64,000 nt of DNA, from contig NZ_JAIUCZ020000002.1 in NCBI RefSeq assembly GCF_020176955.2, forward strand, positions 1,054,001 to 1,118,000. The letters are read 5' to 3'. The position numbers and the translations under genes are program-made. Below the pieces are notes generated by a model that was not told the origin of the DNA, searched no databases, and saw only the letters and a list, made by a program, of their open reading frames with translations. Numbering within the stretch: position 1 is the first letter of the stretch; each line of letters starts with the position of its first letter. The DNA comes from Nocardia sp. alder85J (GTDB lineage Bacteria > Actinomycetota > Actinomycetes > Mycobacteriales > Mycobacteriaceae). Of this stretch, positions 8,035 through 17,268 are shown in pieces.

Positions 8035-9449
8035 AGCGCGGGTCCGGGCGCGGCGGGGAATTCGACGACCATCGACAAACCGTGTGGTACGACATGTTCC
8101 ACCCGCAGTGTCCCGCGGCGGGCGTTGACCAGGGCCGCCGCGATCGGCAGGCCCAGCCCGGATCCGCCGGTGCCGGCCGCGGAACCCCGATAGAAGCGGG
8201 TGGTCAGCCGGTGCAGTTCCCCGGCGGGCACCCCGGCGCCGGTGTCGGTGACCGCCAGCGCCACCCGGTCACCGTCGCGGCGCACCCGCAGCACGGCCGC
8301 CGCGCCCGCACCGGCGTACCGGCAGGCGTTGCTGAGGGCGACATCGAGGATCTGGGCGAGGATGTCGGCGGGGACCGCGGTCTCCATCGGCGTGGCCCCG
8401 ATCTCGGCGGTGAGGGTGAGACCGGCGTGCTCGAAGGCGGTGTGCCAGGCGTCGATACGGTCCGCGGCCACCGCGGCCGCGTCGCAGGCGCTGGCGGTCA
8501 CCGGTGCGGCGGGATCGAAATCGGTGTCGCCCTCGGCGACGGCGAGAGTGAGCAGCCCGTCGAGCAGGCCGGTGAGCCGTTCGGCTTCGGCGGTGGCGCC
8601 CCGGAAGGTCGCCGCCGACCCCGCCGGCACCGCCGGTTCCAGCGAATCCAGGCGAATGATCAACGCGGCCAGTGGATTACGCATCGCATGTGCGGTGTCG
8701 GCGACCAGCTGGCGTTGTGCGGCGGTGGCGTCGGCGACCGCGACGGCCATCGCGTCGAACGCCACCGCCACCGCCCGGATCTCCGCCGGGCCGCCGTGGC
8801 GGCGGGTGATCGCGGTGCGGGCACTGCCCCGCGGACTGGGCAGCGTCGCCGTCAGCGCCGCCACCGCGGTCGACAACTCGGCCAGCGGCCGCAGCACCCA
8901 CCGCGACAGGCCCAGCGCCAGCGTCGTGAACAACACCATCGCCGCCAGCGCCCCCGCCGTCACGATCCCCCAGGTGCGGACGATGTCACCGCGGGCGTCG
9001 GCGGTGGACGCCTCGATCACCACCGCCCCGTCGACCTGCACCCCGCTGCCCATCGGGCGCGCGATCACCACTGTCGCCGGACTCCACGGCATCAACTGCG
9101 CCACCGGCGCCGGCGGCTGGTTGCGGCGCACCGCCGCCAGCACCGCCTGCACCGCGTCGGCGTCGGGATCGACCCCGGCATCGGCGATCGGGGCGCCGCG
9201 GGCGTCGACGACCAGCACATCCTCCCCGTAGAGCTGGTGGTAGCGGTCGATCTCCATCGCCAGCGCGCGATTGTCGCCGGTGGTGGTCGCCGCCCCGGCG
9301 AGGGTGGCGAACCAGTCCGCGTCACCGGAGCGGCCCAGGACCAGCTGCTGGGTGCGGCTGGTCGCCGCGATCAGGCACAACGGCACCGCGAAGGCCAGTA
9401 CCGCGATGGTGGCGAAGACGGACAGAGCCGCCAGCAGGCGTCGCCGCAT
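8031..9449 (-). CDS. Sensor histidine kinase (HAMP, HisKA, HATPase_c)
   Basis: The 472-residue membrane kinase has a first helix (ALSVFATIAVLAFAVPLCLI), a periplasmic domain of about 130 residues, a second helix (TAGALAAMVLFTTLALGL) and a HAMP segment. The phospho-acceptor histidine lies in DTAHAMRNPLAALI near residue 260. The N box (DVALSNACRYA), DTGAGVPAGEL and GSGLGLPIAAAL form the ATP site. It lies between the response regulator gene (4 bp) and the TAXI lipoprotein gene (overlap), the arrangement of TctD/TctE-like systems that tune uptake of organic acids. ATG start at 9449. Confidence 0.92.
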   Translation of the reverse strand: MRRRLLAALSVFATIAVLAFAVPLCLIAATSRTQQLVLGRSGDADWFATLAGAATTTGDNRALAMEIDRYHQLYGEDVLVVDARGAPIADAGVDPDADAVQAVLAAVRRNQPPAPVAQLMPWSPATVVIARPMGSGVQVDGAVVIEASTADARGDIVRTWGIVTAGALAAMVLFTTLALGLSRWVLRPLAELSTAVAALTATLPSPRGSARTAITRRHGGPAEIRAVAVAFDAMAVAVADATAAQRQLVADTAHAMRNPLAALIIRLDSLEPAVPAGSAATFRGATAEAERLTGLLDGLLTLAVAEGDTDFDPAAPVTASACDAAAVAADRIDAWHTAFEHAGLTLTAEIGATPMETAVPADILAQILDVALSNACRYAGAGAAAVLRVRRDGDRVALAVTDTGAGVPAGELHRLTTRFYRGSAAGTGGSGLGLPIAAALVNARRGTLRVEHVVPHGLSMVVEFPAAPGPAL

Positions 9450-9453
9450 CCGG

Positions 9454-10143
9454 TCACTGACCCCACCGGTAGCCGTAGCCGCGGATGGTGGTGATCAGCC
9501 CCGGCCGGTCCAGTTTGTGCCGCAGCCCGGTCATGTGCACATCCAGGCTGCGCGACACCGCCACGAACGCGTCACCCCAGATCCGGTCCATCAACTGCTG
9601 CCGCGACACCGCCGCCCCCGGCCGCTCCACCAGCGCGGCGACGATGTCGAACTCCTTGGCGGTCAGCGCGATCGCGGTCCCGGCCACCTCCACCCGCCGG
9701 GCCGCCAGATCCACCCGCACATCCCCGGTGCACACCAGTTGCGGCGGCGGATCGGCGGCGGCGGCCGCGCGGCGGGTCACCGTGTCCAGCCGGGCCAGCA
9801 GTTCGGCGATGCGCGGCGGCTTGATCAGATAGTCGTCGGCGCCGCCGCGCAATCCGCGCACGATGGATCGCTCGTCGCTGCGGGCGGTCAGCACGATCAC
9901 CGGAATGTCGCTGACCTCCCGCAGCCGCCGCAGCACCTGCTGACCGTCGGCGTCGGGCAGCCCCAGATCCAGGATCACCGCGTCGTACCCGCGATGGGAG
10001 GTCAAGAGATCCGCGCCGCGGCGCATCCGATCGGCATGGTGACCACGCACCGACAGCGCCTCCACCAGAGCATCGCCCACCCCGTCGTCATCCTCGACCA
10101 CCGCCAACCGCACGCGCTGATTGTGCAGGAATGCCGTGTTCAC
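9454..10143 (-). CDS. OmpR-family DNA-binding response regulator
   Basis: The 229-residue protein has a receiver domain (residues about 12-125) with acidic VVEDDD, the phosphorylated Asp in YDAVILDLGLPD and the conserved Lys in YLIKPP, followed by an OmpR winged helix ending TTIRGYGYRWG. It heads the leftward operon with the kinase and TAXI gene. I used GTG 10143; a GTG ten codons downstream (VRLAVVEDD) would also give a normal N-terminus, and neither has a strong ribosome site. It faces the APC permease gene across a region with two GAAACCGTCAGGA repeats, likely its binding sites. Confidence 0.9.
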   Translation of the reverse strand: MNTAFLHNQRVRLAVVEDDDGVGDALVEALSVRGHHADRMRRGADLLTSHRGYDAVILDLGLPDADGQQVLRRLREVSDIPVIVLTARSDERSIVRGLRGGADDYLIKPPRIAELLARLDTVTRRAAAAADPPPQLVCTGDVRVDLAARRVEVAGTAIALTAKEFDIVAALVERPGAAVSRQQLMDRIWGDAFVAVSRSLDVHMTGLRHKLDRPGLITTIRGYGYRWGQ

Positions 10144-10173
10144 CGGAATCGGGGGTTGCTACCGGGGTGTAAA

Positions 10174-10229
10174 GAAACCGTCAGGAAACTGGGGCCGCCG
10201 CGCCCGTGGACGTGCGGAAACCGTCAGGA
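10174..10229. promoter_or_regulatory. Paired GAAACCGTCAGGA direct repeats, candidate response-regulator sites
   Basis: The 13-bp sequence occurs at 10174-10186 and 10217-10229, 43 bp apart (about four helical turns, same face). It lies between the response regulator gene and the divergent permease gene. OmpR-type regulators bind direct repeats, so autoregulation and control of the permease are likely. Confidence 0.55.
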
Positions 10230-10348
10230 TCAGGGGGTTGGGCGTCAACGTCCCGTGAAATCGGGTGCGGTCCCGGGCGCTACATTGGCCCGGTACCACC
10301 GACTGCCGGCCGTGCCGGAACCACTGGGCCCCGAGGGGGATTGAGCAC

Positions 10349-12310
10349 GTGACCACGACCGCCGACAGGCGTCGCCGCTCCCGTTTCTCCGAATGGCTGT
10401 TGCAGGGCGCCGAGGACGATCGCTACTCACCGCATCCGGGGCCGATGGTGAAAACCGGTCACTCCCCGCACCAGCGGTCCTGGTGGCAGGTGATGTGCCT
10501 GACCGGTGTCGACTACTTCTCCACCCTCGGCTACCAGCCCGGTATCGCCGCGCTGGCCGCCGGGGTGCTGTCGCCGCTGGCGACGCTGGTGCTGGTGGCA
10601 TTGACCCTGCTCGGCGCGCTGCCGGTGTACCGGCGCGTCGCCGGGGAGAGCCCGCACGGCGGCGGGTCGCTGGCCATGTTCACCGACATCCTCGGCCACT
10701 GGACCGGGAAACTGTTCATCCTGGTGCTGCTCGGCTTCGCCGCCACCGACTTCGTCATCACCATGACCCTGTCCGCCGCCGACGGCGCCGCGCACATCGT
10801 CGAGAACCCGTACGTGCCCCACGTTCTGACCGACCACGCGATCCTGATCACCCTGGTGCTGCTGGCGTTGCTGGCGGCGATCTTCCTCAAGGGCTTCGCC
10901 GAGGCCATCGGTGTCGCGGTCGTGCTGGTCGGCCTGTACCTGGCGTTGAACGTCGTGGTCGCGATCGTCGGGCTGTGGCAGGTGTTCACCGCCGGGCACC
11001 TGGTGGTGGACTGGACCCACGCCATGACCGCCCAGCACGGCAGCGTGTTCGCGATGATCGGGGTGTCGCTGCTGGTGTTCCCGAAACTGGCGCTGGGCCT
11101 GTCCGGATTCGAGACCGGGGTGGCGGTGATGCCGCAGATCCGCAGCGCCCCCGGCGAATCCGAGGCCGACCCGGTCACCCGCATCGCCGGCACCCGCATG
11201 CTGCTCACCACCGCCGCGGTCATCATGAGCGTATTCCTGCTGATCACCAGCTTCATCACCGTCGTGCTGATCCCGGAGAAGGAATTCGACACCGGCGGGC
11301 AGGCCAACGGGCGCGCCCTGGCCTACCTCGCCCACCGCTACCTCGGCGACGGTTTCGGCACCGTGTACGACGTGTCGACCATCGCGATCCTGTGGTTCGC
11401 CGGGGCCTCGGCGATGGCCGGGCTGCTGAACCTGGTGCCGCGGTATCTGCCCCGCTACGGGATGGCGCCGGAATGGGCGCGCACCACCCGGCCGCTGGTG
11501 CTGGTGTTCGCGGTCATCTCCTTCGGCATCACCTGGTACTTCAAGGCCGACGTCGACGCCCAGGGCGGCGCCTACGCCACCGGCGTGCTGGTGCTGATCA
11601 CCTCCGCCGCGGTCGCGGTCACCCTGTCGGCGGCGCGGAAACGGCAGCGCGCCAAGGTGATCGGCTTCGGGCTGGTGTCGGCGGTGTTCGTGTACACCAC
11701 CATCCTCAACATCTTCGAACGGCCCGAGGGCGTGCAGCTGGCGTCGCTCTTCATCCTGGCGATCATCGTGGTGTCGCTGGTGTCGCGGGCGCGGCGGGCG
11801 TTCGAACTGCGCGCGATCGAGGTCACCTTCGACGACAAGGCCGCCTTCCTGATCGACAAGATCGCCGCGCACGGCACCATCCGCATCGTCACCCACGACC
11901 TCGAGGAACTGCGGCGCCCGGAGGAGTACGCCGACAAGGAGGCCGCGCAGCGGCTGGAATCCCACATCCCCGCCAAGGAACCGATCCTGTTCCTGGAAGT
12001 GGTGGTCAAGGACGCCTCCGAATTCTCCACCGACCTGCACGTGACCGCCGTCGAACTGGACTGCTACAAGATCCTGTCGGTCGAGGCCGCCGCCATCCCC
12101 AACTCGATCGCCGCGATCCTGCTCGCCATCCGCGACCGCACCGGCCTGATCCCGCACGTGTACTTCGAATGGACCGAAGGCAATCCGCTGGCGAATCTGC
12201 TGAAATTCCTGTTCGTCGGCGAAGGCGAGGTCGCGCCGGTGACCCGCGAGATCCTCCGCCGCGCCGTCCCCGCCCTCGCCGACCGGCCGCACATCCACGT
12301 CGACAGCTGA
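10349..12310 (+). CDS. APC-superfamily amino acid/cation permease
   Basis: The 653-residue polytopic protein has about 12 hydrophobic segments between residues 45 and 470 ([59 protein letters not shown]). The GFETGV segment resembles the unwound helix of APC transporters. The last 180 residues are soluble and charged. GTG 10349 follows GAGGGGG at a good distance; the frame is open for 28 more codons upstream without sense. The gene is divergent from the TctD/TctE-like system and shares its repeat-bearing control region, so it is a likely regulated transporter. The substrate is unknown. Confidence 0.8.
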   Translation: MTTTADRRRRSRFSEWLLQGAEDDRYSPHPGPMVKTGHSPHQRSWWQVMCLTGVDYFSTLGYQPGIAALAAGVLSPLATLVLVALTLLGALPVYRRVAGESPHGGGSLAMFTDILGHWTGKLFILVLLGFAATDFVITMTLSAADGAAHIVENPYVPHVLTDHAILITLVLLALLAAIFLKGFAEAIGVAVVLVGLYLALNVVVAIVGLWQVFTAGHLVVDWTHAMTAQHGSVFAMIGVSLLVFPKLALGLSGFETGVAVMPQIRSAPGESEADPVTRIAGTRMLLTTAAVIMSVFLLITSFITVVLIPEKEFDTGGQANGRALAYLAHRYLGDGFGTVYDVSTIAILWFAGASAMAGLLNLVPRYLPRYGMAPEWARTTRPLVLVFAVISFGITWYFKADVDAQGGAYATGVLVLITSAAVAVTLSAARKRQRAKVIGFGLVSAVFVYTTILNIFERPEGVQLASLFILAIIVVSLVSRARRAFELRAIEVTFDDKAAFLIDKIAAHGTIRIVTHDLEELRRPEEYADKEAAQRLESHIPAKEPILFLEVVVKDASEFSTDLHVTAVELDCYKILSVEAAAIPNSIAAILLAIRDRTGLIPHVYFEWTEGNPLANLLKFLFVGEGEVAPVTREILRRAVPALADRPHIHVDS

Positions 12311-12315
12311 CCCCC

Positions 12316-12340
12316 GGCCGCCCGGGTCCGCCGGGCGGCC
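12316..12340 (+). terminator. Strong GC hairpin after the permease gene
   Basis: Perfect 10-bp stem GGCCGCCCGG / CCGGGCGGCC with loop GTCCG, 5 bp after the stop codon. It has no U tract, as is common for actinobacterial terminators. Confidence 0.7.
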
Positions 12341-12431
12341 GTGCTCCCCGCTCGCACCCGTCGTCGTACCCGGCTGCCGGTGATCGGCCCGCGCGCGGGC
12401 ACCACCGGCGCGCCGCCGGGACATCGATACG

Positions 12432-12474
12432 GGATTCGGTGTCCGGAATTCGGTGTCCAGGGAATTCGGTTTCC
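12432..12474. repeat. Three tandem copies of GGAATTCGGTGTCC
   Basis: Copies lie at 12432-12444 (one base shorter), 12445-12458 and 12461-12474 (GGTTTCC ending). They end 18 bp before the ArsR operator. They may be a regulator-binding array or a slippage repeat. Confidence 0.6.
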
Positions 12475-12492
12475 GCACGCCTACCCTGCTGC

Positions 12493-12508
12493 GTAAGTCT
12501 ACACTTAC
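12493..12508. promoter_or_regulatory. ArsR-type operator
   Basis: Perfect inverted repeat GTAAGT-CTAC-ACTTAC ends 5 bp before the GTG start of the ArsR-family gene. Dimeric winged-helix repressors of this family bind such sites. The position over the expected promoter implies autorepression. Confidence 0.7.
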
Positions 12509-12513
12509 GGTTC

Positions 12514-12855
12514 GTGGTGGCTTACCAAGCGCAGGCGCTCGACGCGCTCGGCGACGCGACCCGGCGCGCGATCTTCGAACGCCTGGGCCGCGGACCGTGC
12601 GCGGTCGGGGAACTCGCCGCGGAACTACCGGTCAGCAGGCCCGCGGTGTCCCAGCACCTCAAAGTGCTCGAACACGCCGGGCTGGTGACTCACACCGCGC
12701 ACGGCACCCGCCGTGTCTACCGCCTCGACCCCCGCGGCATCGACGCCCTCCGCGCGTACTTCACCCACTTCTGGTCCACGGCCATGACGGCCTACCGCGA
12801 CCAGGTCAACCGGCAGGCCGCCACCGATCCACCCCCCGAACAGGAGCAACCATGA
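12514..12855 (+). CDS. ArsR-family winged-helix repressor
   Basis: The 113-residue protein is one winged-helix domain: LDALGDATRRAIFERL, GPCAVGELAAELPVSRPAVSQHLKVLEHAGLV (recognition helix VSRPAVSQHLKVL) and a GTRRVYRL wing. No metal-binding cysteine pair is present, so it is the non-metal subtype usually paired with SRPBCC proteins. GTG codons at 12514 and 12517 are both possible starts; no Shine-Dalgarno fits because the operator ends 5 bp upstream, which suggests a very short or absent leader. Its stop overlaps the start of the SRPBCC gene (ATGA), so the two are co-translated. Confidence 0.88.
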   Translation: MVAYQAQALDALGDATRRAIFERLGRGPCAVGELAAELPVSRPAVSQHLKVLEHAGLVTHTAHGTRRVYRLDPRGIDALRAYFTHFWSTAMTAYRDQVNRQAATDPPPEQEQP

Positions 12856-13472
12856 CCTCACACACCGGCACCACCGAAGACCCCACCGGCACAACAGAAC
12901 CCACCGGCGACACCGCCGGCGCGGGCACCGCCGGGCTCGCCGGTAGCGACGGCACCGCCGGGCTCGACGGCACCCGCGCGAGCACCGAGACCGGCGCACC
13001 GGAGGGCTCCGTCGTCCGGATCGAACTCACCGTCGACGCCCCCGCCGGCACCGCCTTCGACGTCTTCACCACCGGCATGGACACCTGGTGGCCGCGCAGC
13101 CACCACCTCGGCGCGGGCCCCCTGGCCGAAGTCGTCGTCGAACCCCGTGTCGGCGGCCGGCTCTACGGCCGCGAGGACGACGGCACCCCATGCCCCTGGG
13201 GCCGGGTCCTGGCCTGGGACCGGCCCGCGCACTTCGCGTTCAGCTGGGACATCTCCCTGAACTGGCAGCACCAGCCCGACCACGCACTGACCAGCCGCGT
13301 CGACGTCACCTTCACACCCGTCGACGACACCCACACCACCGTCACCCTCGTGCACTCCGGACTGGACCAGCACGGCGACGGCTGGGAAACCATGCGCGAC
13401 TCCGTCGCCTCCCCCGGCGGCTGGCCCATGATCCACGACGACTACGCCCGCGCCGCCGCCGCGGCGGCCTGA
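12852..13472 (+). CDS. SRPBCC-family (AHSA1-like) protein
   Basis: This 206-residue protein has an SRPBCC helix-grip domain from about residue 56 to the end: VVRIELTVDAPAGTAFDVFT, WWPRSHHLG, VVEPRVGGRLYGRE, WGRVLAWDRPAHFAFSW, VDVTFTPVDDTHTTVTLVHSG. Such proteins bind small hydrophobic ligands; AHSA1-like members paired with ArsR regulators are common in actinobacteria. The first 55 residues are unusual: a Thr/Gly/Ala/Asp low-complexity tail with repeated GTxxPTGT and GLxGSDGTAGLDG units. ATG 12852 has a GGAG site and overlaps the ArsR stop. Role unknown beyond ligand binding. Confidence 0.8.
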   Translation: MTSHTGTTEDPTGTTEPTGDTAGAGTAGLAGSDGTAGLDGTRASTETGAPEGSVVRIELTVDAPAGTAFDVFTTGMDTWWPRSHHLGAGPLAEVVVEPRVGGRLYGREDDGTPCPWGRVLAWDRPAHFAFSWDISLNWQHQPDHALTSRVDVTFTPVDDTHTTVTLVHSGLDQHGDGWETMRDSVASPGGWPMIHDDYARAAAAAA

Positions 13473-13473
13473 C

Positions 13474-14712
13474 CTACAAGCCGATACCCAGCAGCGCGTC
13501 CACCGCGTCCGCGACCAGCCCCGGCGCGGACGCGTCCGGGCCACCGTAGGTCAGCGCCTGATGCACCCAGGCATCCACGGCCGCAAGCGCTTTCGGGGTG
13601 TCCAGATCGTCGGCCAGATGCTGCCGCAACCGCGCCACCGTCTGCTCACCGGCCGGCGCCGACGGCAGCGCCGCCGCCTGCCGCCACCGCGCCAGCCGCG
13701 TCAGCGCCTCGGTCAGCGTCGCGTCGGTCCACTCCCGGTCCTGCCGGTAGTGCCCGGCGAACAAACCCAGCCGGATCGCCGCGGGATCGGTGCCGCCGCG
13801 GCGCAACCGCGACACGAACACCAGATTGCCGCGCGACTTCGACATCTTCTCCCCCGCCAAACCGATCAGCCCGGCATGCACGTAATGCCGCGCGAACCGC
13901 CGATGCGCCACCAGCGCCTCGGCATGCGCGGCGGAGAACTCGTGATGCGGGAAGATCAGATCCGACCCGCCGCCCTGGATGTCGAACCCCGGCCCGATCC
14001 GGTTCAGCGCGATCGCCGCACACTCGATGTGCCAGCCCGGCCGCCCCGCCCCGAACGGCGCCGGCCACGACGGCTCACCCGCACGCGCGGCCCGCCACAA
14101 CAAGGCATCCAGCGGATCACGTTTGCCCGGCCGCTGCGGATCACCGCCCCGCTCGGCGAACAACCGGTCCATCGTCGCCCGGTCGTAGCCCGACTCGTAC
14201 CCGAACTGCTCGGTCGCGTCGTGACGGAAATACACATCCGGGAACTGCGCGTCGTCGACCACATACGCCGCCCCCGACGCCAGCAGCTTGTCGACCAGCT
14301 CCACCACCTCACCGACGGACTCCACCGCGCCGATGTAATCCGCCGGCGGCAGCACCCGCAACGCCGACATGTCCTCCCGGAACAGCTCCACCTCCCCGGC
14401 GCCCAGATCCCGCCAGTCCACCCCGTCGCGGGCGGCGCGCTCGAACAACGGATCGTCGACATCGGTGACGTTCTGCACGTAGTGCACCCGATGCCCGCCG
14501 TCGCGCAACACCCGGTTGACCAGATCGAATGCCAGATAGGTGGCGGCGTGCCCGAGATGGGTGGCGTCGTAGGGAGTGATGCCGCACACGTACATGCCGG
14601 CGGTCGCCCCCGGGGTCACCGGGCGCACCTGCCGGTCGGCGGTGTCGAACAACCGCAACGGCGGTCCTGATCCGGGGACGGTCGGGACAGCGATTTCGGA
14701 CCAGGACTGCAT
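13474..14712 (-). CDS. mshC: L-cysteine:1D-myo-inositol 2-amino-2-deoxy-alpha-D-glucopyranoside ligase
   Basis: The 412-residue protein is a class I tRNA-synthetase-like ligase that joins cysteine to GlcN-Ins in mycothiol synthesis, using ATP. It shows the Zn-binding cysteine in [10 protein letters not shown], the HIGH equivalent in [19 protein letters not shown] and KMSKSRGN, matching MshC and not CysS, which is longer. ATG 14712 lacks a Shine-Dalgarno but TACCCT lies 6 bases upstream, a leaderless-type promoter, which fits the 219-bp gap to the previous gene. It is the last gene of the phosphatase-DUF3090-SCO1664-mshC set also conserved in mycobacteria. It ends 1 bp from the convergent SRPBCC gene. 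Confidence 0.95.
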   Translation of the reverse strand: MQSWSEIAVPTVPGSGPPLRLFDTADRQVRPVTPGATAGMYVCGITPYDATHLGHAATYLAFDLVNRVLRDGGHRVHYVQNVTDVDDPLFERAARDGVDWRDLGAGEVELFREDMSALRVLPPADYIGAVESVGEVVELVDKLLASGAAYVVDDAQFPDVYFRHDATEQFGYESGYDRATMDRLFAERGGDPQRPGKRDPLDALLWRAARAGEPSWPAPFGAGRPGWHIECAAIALNRIGPGFDIQGGGSDLIFPHHEFSAAHAEALVAHRRFARHYVHAGLIGLAGEKMSKSRGNLVFVSRLRRGGTDPAAIRLGLFAGHYRQDREWTDATLTEALTRLARWRQAAALPSAPAGEQTVARLRQHLADDLDTPKALAAVDAWVHQALTYGGPDASAPGLVADAVDALLGIGL

Positions 14713-14931
14713 GAATCGAGGGTAAAGGTGTGATCGCCGCCGGTCACCGCCACCCCCGCCACAACCGTGCCCCGCCCCGGCGCAACCACCACATCCCACC
14801 TGCGCCGACGCCGCCGGCTGGAAAAGTCAACCGTTGCAATCCGGTCGGTGCGATCGCCACCGGTTCGCCGGCCCGGCCACAGGCGGCCAGGACTCAGCCG
14901 CGGGCGACTCGGAGACCCGGCCGCGCGCGAC

Positions 14932-15852
14932 TCAGAACGCGGGCCAGGGGATCGGCCGTGACGACCGTGGCAACGGCATCACCGGATCGGCCAGCAGCCG
15001 CCGGGTCCGCGCGGCCAGCGCCTGGATCTCCTCGTCGGTGATGTGCTCGGCCAGCGCGTCACCCACCCCACCGGACAGTTTCGGCAACAACCCGGCAATG
15101 TCGTCGAGCAGGTCCGCGTCCACCGGCGACCCCGCCCAGCCCCACAACACCGTCCGCAACTTCGGCTCCGCGTGCAGGCAGATCCCGTGATCGACGCCGT
15201 ACACGCCGCCGTCGACACCGGCCAGCGCATGCCCGCCCTTGCGGTCGGCATTGTTGATCAGCACATCCAGCACCGCCATCCGATACAGCCGCGGATCGTC
15301 GGCATGCACCAGCGACACCTCGGCACCGGTGCCGTCGACGGCGCGCAGCACCTCCAGGAACCCCTCGGGCACCGCACCCGCCGGCACCAGATCCACCAGA
15401 TCCGGCCGCGGCTGCGTGACCTGCGCGTCGTCCGGATCCCCGGCGACCTCCGGGGACTGGATCCACCGCTGCACCATGCCGACCCCGTACGGGCCGTCGC
15501 GCAGGATCGTCTCCGGGATCACCGGCCACCCCAGCGCCTGCGACACCAGATACGACGCCACCTCCCGGCCGGCGAGGGTGCCGTCGGGGAAATCCCACAA
15601 CGGCCGCTCCCCCCGCACCGGCTTGTACACCACCCGCACCATCGACTCACCCGCCGCGGCCCGGTACACCCGGCCCGCCCGCGCCCGATCCGCCCGCGCC
15701 CGCCGCCCGGCGTCACGAACGGTCCCGTCGGCGGTGATCTCGCACACCAGGGTCAGATTGCTGGCCGTGGACACCTGCCCCAGCACCGACAGATCTCCGG
15801 TGTAGAAGGGGTCCGCGGCACCGTCACCGCCCAGGACCGTGACTGCGTTCAT
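14932..15852 (-). CDS. SCO1664-family protein (PI3/PI4-kinase-like fold)
   Basis: The 306-residue protein has the SCO1664 pattern: VYKPVRGERPLWDFPDGTL (lysine and acidic motif of an atypical kinase), GREVASYLVSQALGW, MVQRW, then LDVLINNADRKGGHAL and VYGVDHGICLH, which correspond to the HxDxxxxNxD-like catalytic and metal-binding loops of PI3/PI4-kinase folds. Biochemical role is not established in the family. It starts 9 bp after the DUF3090 stop, so the two are co-transcribed, and both neighbour mshC in many actinobacteria (Rv2133c equivalent in M. tuberculosis). Confidence 0.88.
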   Translation of the reverse strand: MNAVTVLGGDGAADPFYTGDLSVLGQVSTASNLTLVCEITADGTVRDAGRRARADRARAGRVYRAAAGESMVRVVYKPVRGERPLWDFPDGTLAGREVASYLVSQALGWPVIPETILRDGPYGVGMVQRWIQSPEVAGDPDDAQVTQPRPDLVDLVPAGAVPEGFLEVLRAVDGTGAEVSLVHADDPRLYRMAVLDVLINNADRKGGHALAGVDGGVYGVDHGICLHAEPKLRTVLWGWAGSPVDADLLDDIAGLLPKLSGGVGDALAEHITDEEIQALAARTRRLLADPVMPLPRSSRPIPWPAF

Positions 15853-15861
15853 GATCGCCGG

Positions 15862-16446
15862 TCAGTCCTCGAGATCGGTGGCGCCGAAGATGTCGCCGCG
15901 CTTGTACCCGTTGGTGCGCACACACATGTGGCCCTTCGTCGACAGCGGCTCCCCGCACAACGGGCACGGCGGGCGGCCCGCCGCGATCACCCGCGTCGAC
16001 CGCAACGCGAACTCCCGCGCCTGGATCGGCGTCAGGAACACCCGCACCGCGTCCGGGCCCTCCTCGGTGTCGTCGAGCACCACCGACTCGTCCACCTCGG
16101 TCTCGGTGATCGCCAGCAACTCCACCACCACCGCTCCCGCGTCGGCGTCCCAGCCCAGGCCCATCGTGCCGACCCGGAACTCCGCGTCGATCGGCGTCTG
16201 CAACGGCGCGGTGTCGCTGACATCGTCGGCCTGCGGCGGCACCTCCGCGCCGAACCGGCGCGCGACCTCGTCCAGCAGCAGGCCCATCCGGTCCGCGAGC
16301 ACCTTCACCTGTTGCTTCTCCAGCAGCACGCTCACCACCCGCGGCTCCTGCACGGCCTGTAGATAGAACGAACGATCGCCAGGCTCACCGACGGTTCCGG
16401 CGACGAAACGATCGGGGGTGCGAAACACATGGATTGCTCGGGCCAT
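15862..16446 (-). CDS. DUF3090 family protein with C-terminal zinc-binding site
   Basis: The 194-residue protein is a full-length DUF3090 member. It starts MARAIHVFRTPDRFVAGTVG and ends with a cysteine motif, CPLCGEPLSTKGHMC, that probably binds Zn. The acidic YL-rich middle (ETEVDESVVLDDTEEGPD) is typical. Function is unknown, but the gene is tied to the SCO1664 and phosphatase genes across actinobacteria (Rv2134c equivalent). ATG 16446 has an excellent CAGGAGGTGCAG ribosome site, which decides the start over the frame that is open to 16476. Confidence 0.9.
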   Translation of the reverse strand: MARAIHVFRTPDRFVAGTVGEPGDRSFYLQAVQEPRVVSVLLEKQQVKVLADRMGLLLDEVARRFGAEVPPQADDVSDTAPLQTPIDAEFRVGTMGLGWDADAGAVVVELLAITETEVDESVVLDDTEEGPDAVRVFLTPIQAREFALRSTRVIAAGRPPCPLCGEPLSTKGHMCVRTNGYKRGDIFGATDLED

Positions 16447-16494
16447 CTGCACCTCCTGAAACCGACTGCACTGCATCCATTGGTCGACACGTCC

Positions 16495-17268
16495 TCACGA
16501 CGGTGAATCGGGGCGAGGAGAATCGGGGCGATCCGCATCCCCATTATCCGTATCAGGACCGGATCCGGTCGCGTCGTCACCGGGGGTCACTTCGCCACCG
16601 GGGATCGGTGCAGCCGCCTGACCCGAATGTTGCTCCGGTTTAGCCATCAAGGCCGACAGATCGGTGCCGGTGTCGTTTACCCGCCACACGGACGGGGCGG
16701 TCGGGGCGTAACGGACCACACTCAGCGACGCCGGCTCCACCGCCAGGCGCTGGAAACCGTCCAGGTGGATACCGAACGCGTCCGCCAGGATCGACTTGAT
16801 CACGTCACCGTGGGTGCACGCCACCCACAGCACATCCCGCCCCGCGGCCGCGGCGAACCGCCGATCGTGGGCCCGCACCGCCGCCACCGCCCGGAACTGC
16901 ACCTGCGCCAGGCCCTCCCCCTCGGGGAACACCGCCCCCGAGGCGTGCTGCTGCACCACCCGCCACAACGGCTCACCGACCAGCTCCCGGATCGGGCGCC
17001 CGGTCCACTGCCCGTAGTCGACCTCCAGCAACGCCTCGTCGGGCTCCGGCTCCAGGCCGAGTTTGCCCGCCAGCGGCGCCACCGTCTGCGCACACCGTTG
17101 CAGCGGCGAATGCACCACATGCTCGATCGGCAGCGCCGCCAGCCGATCGGCCACCGCCTGCGCCTGCTCCCGGCCGCGATCGGTCAGGTCGACGCCGGGG
17201 CTGCGGCCGGCCAGCGTGCCGGCGACGTTGGACGTCGACACCCCGTGCCGCAGCAGGATCACTGTCAT
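16495..17268 (-). CDS. Histidine phosphatase-family protein (MSMEG_4193-like phosphomutase)
   Basis: This 257-residue enzyme has the RHG catalytic motif at its N-terminus (VILLRHGVSTSN), HSPLQRCAQTV, LLEVDYGQWTGRP and the second histidine in VACTHGDVIKSIL. It belongs to the small-molecule phosphatase/phosphomutase group next to DUF3090 (Rv2135c equivalent). The C-terminal 45 residues are a Pro/Asp/Ser-rich tail with a repeated PDSPRPDSPS end. It is the first gene of the mshC cluster. TAGGCT lies 7 bases before the ATG and no Shine-Dalgarno is seen, so the mRNA is probably leaderless. Natural substrate unknown. Confidence 0.9.
   Translation of the reverse strand: MTVILLRHGVSTSNVAGTLAGRSPGVDLTDRGREQAQAVADRLAALPIEHVVHSPLQRCAQTVAPLAGKLGLEPEPDEALLEVDYGQWTGRPIRELVGEPLWRVVQQHASGAVFPEGEGLAQVQFRAVAAVRAHDRRFAAAAGRDVLWVACTHGDVIKSILADAFGIHLDGFQRLAVEPASLSVVRYAPTAPSVWRVNDTGTDLSALMAKPEQHSGQAAAPIPGGEVTPGDDATGSGPDTDNGDADRPDSPRPDSPS

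Noticed and set aside
10265..10348. 28-codon extension of the permease
   Set aside because: GTG 10349 has the GAGGGGG site and the extension is Arg/Cys-rich without membrane features.
10427..12478. Long open frame antisense to the APC permease, and similar long antisense frames such as 19572-22703 and 12858-13544
   Set aside because: They are shadows of real genes at high GC: Gln/Gly/Asp/His-rich translation, no start context and no family motifs.
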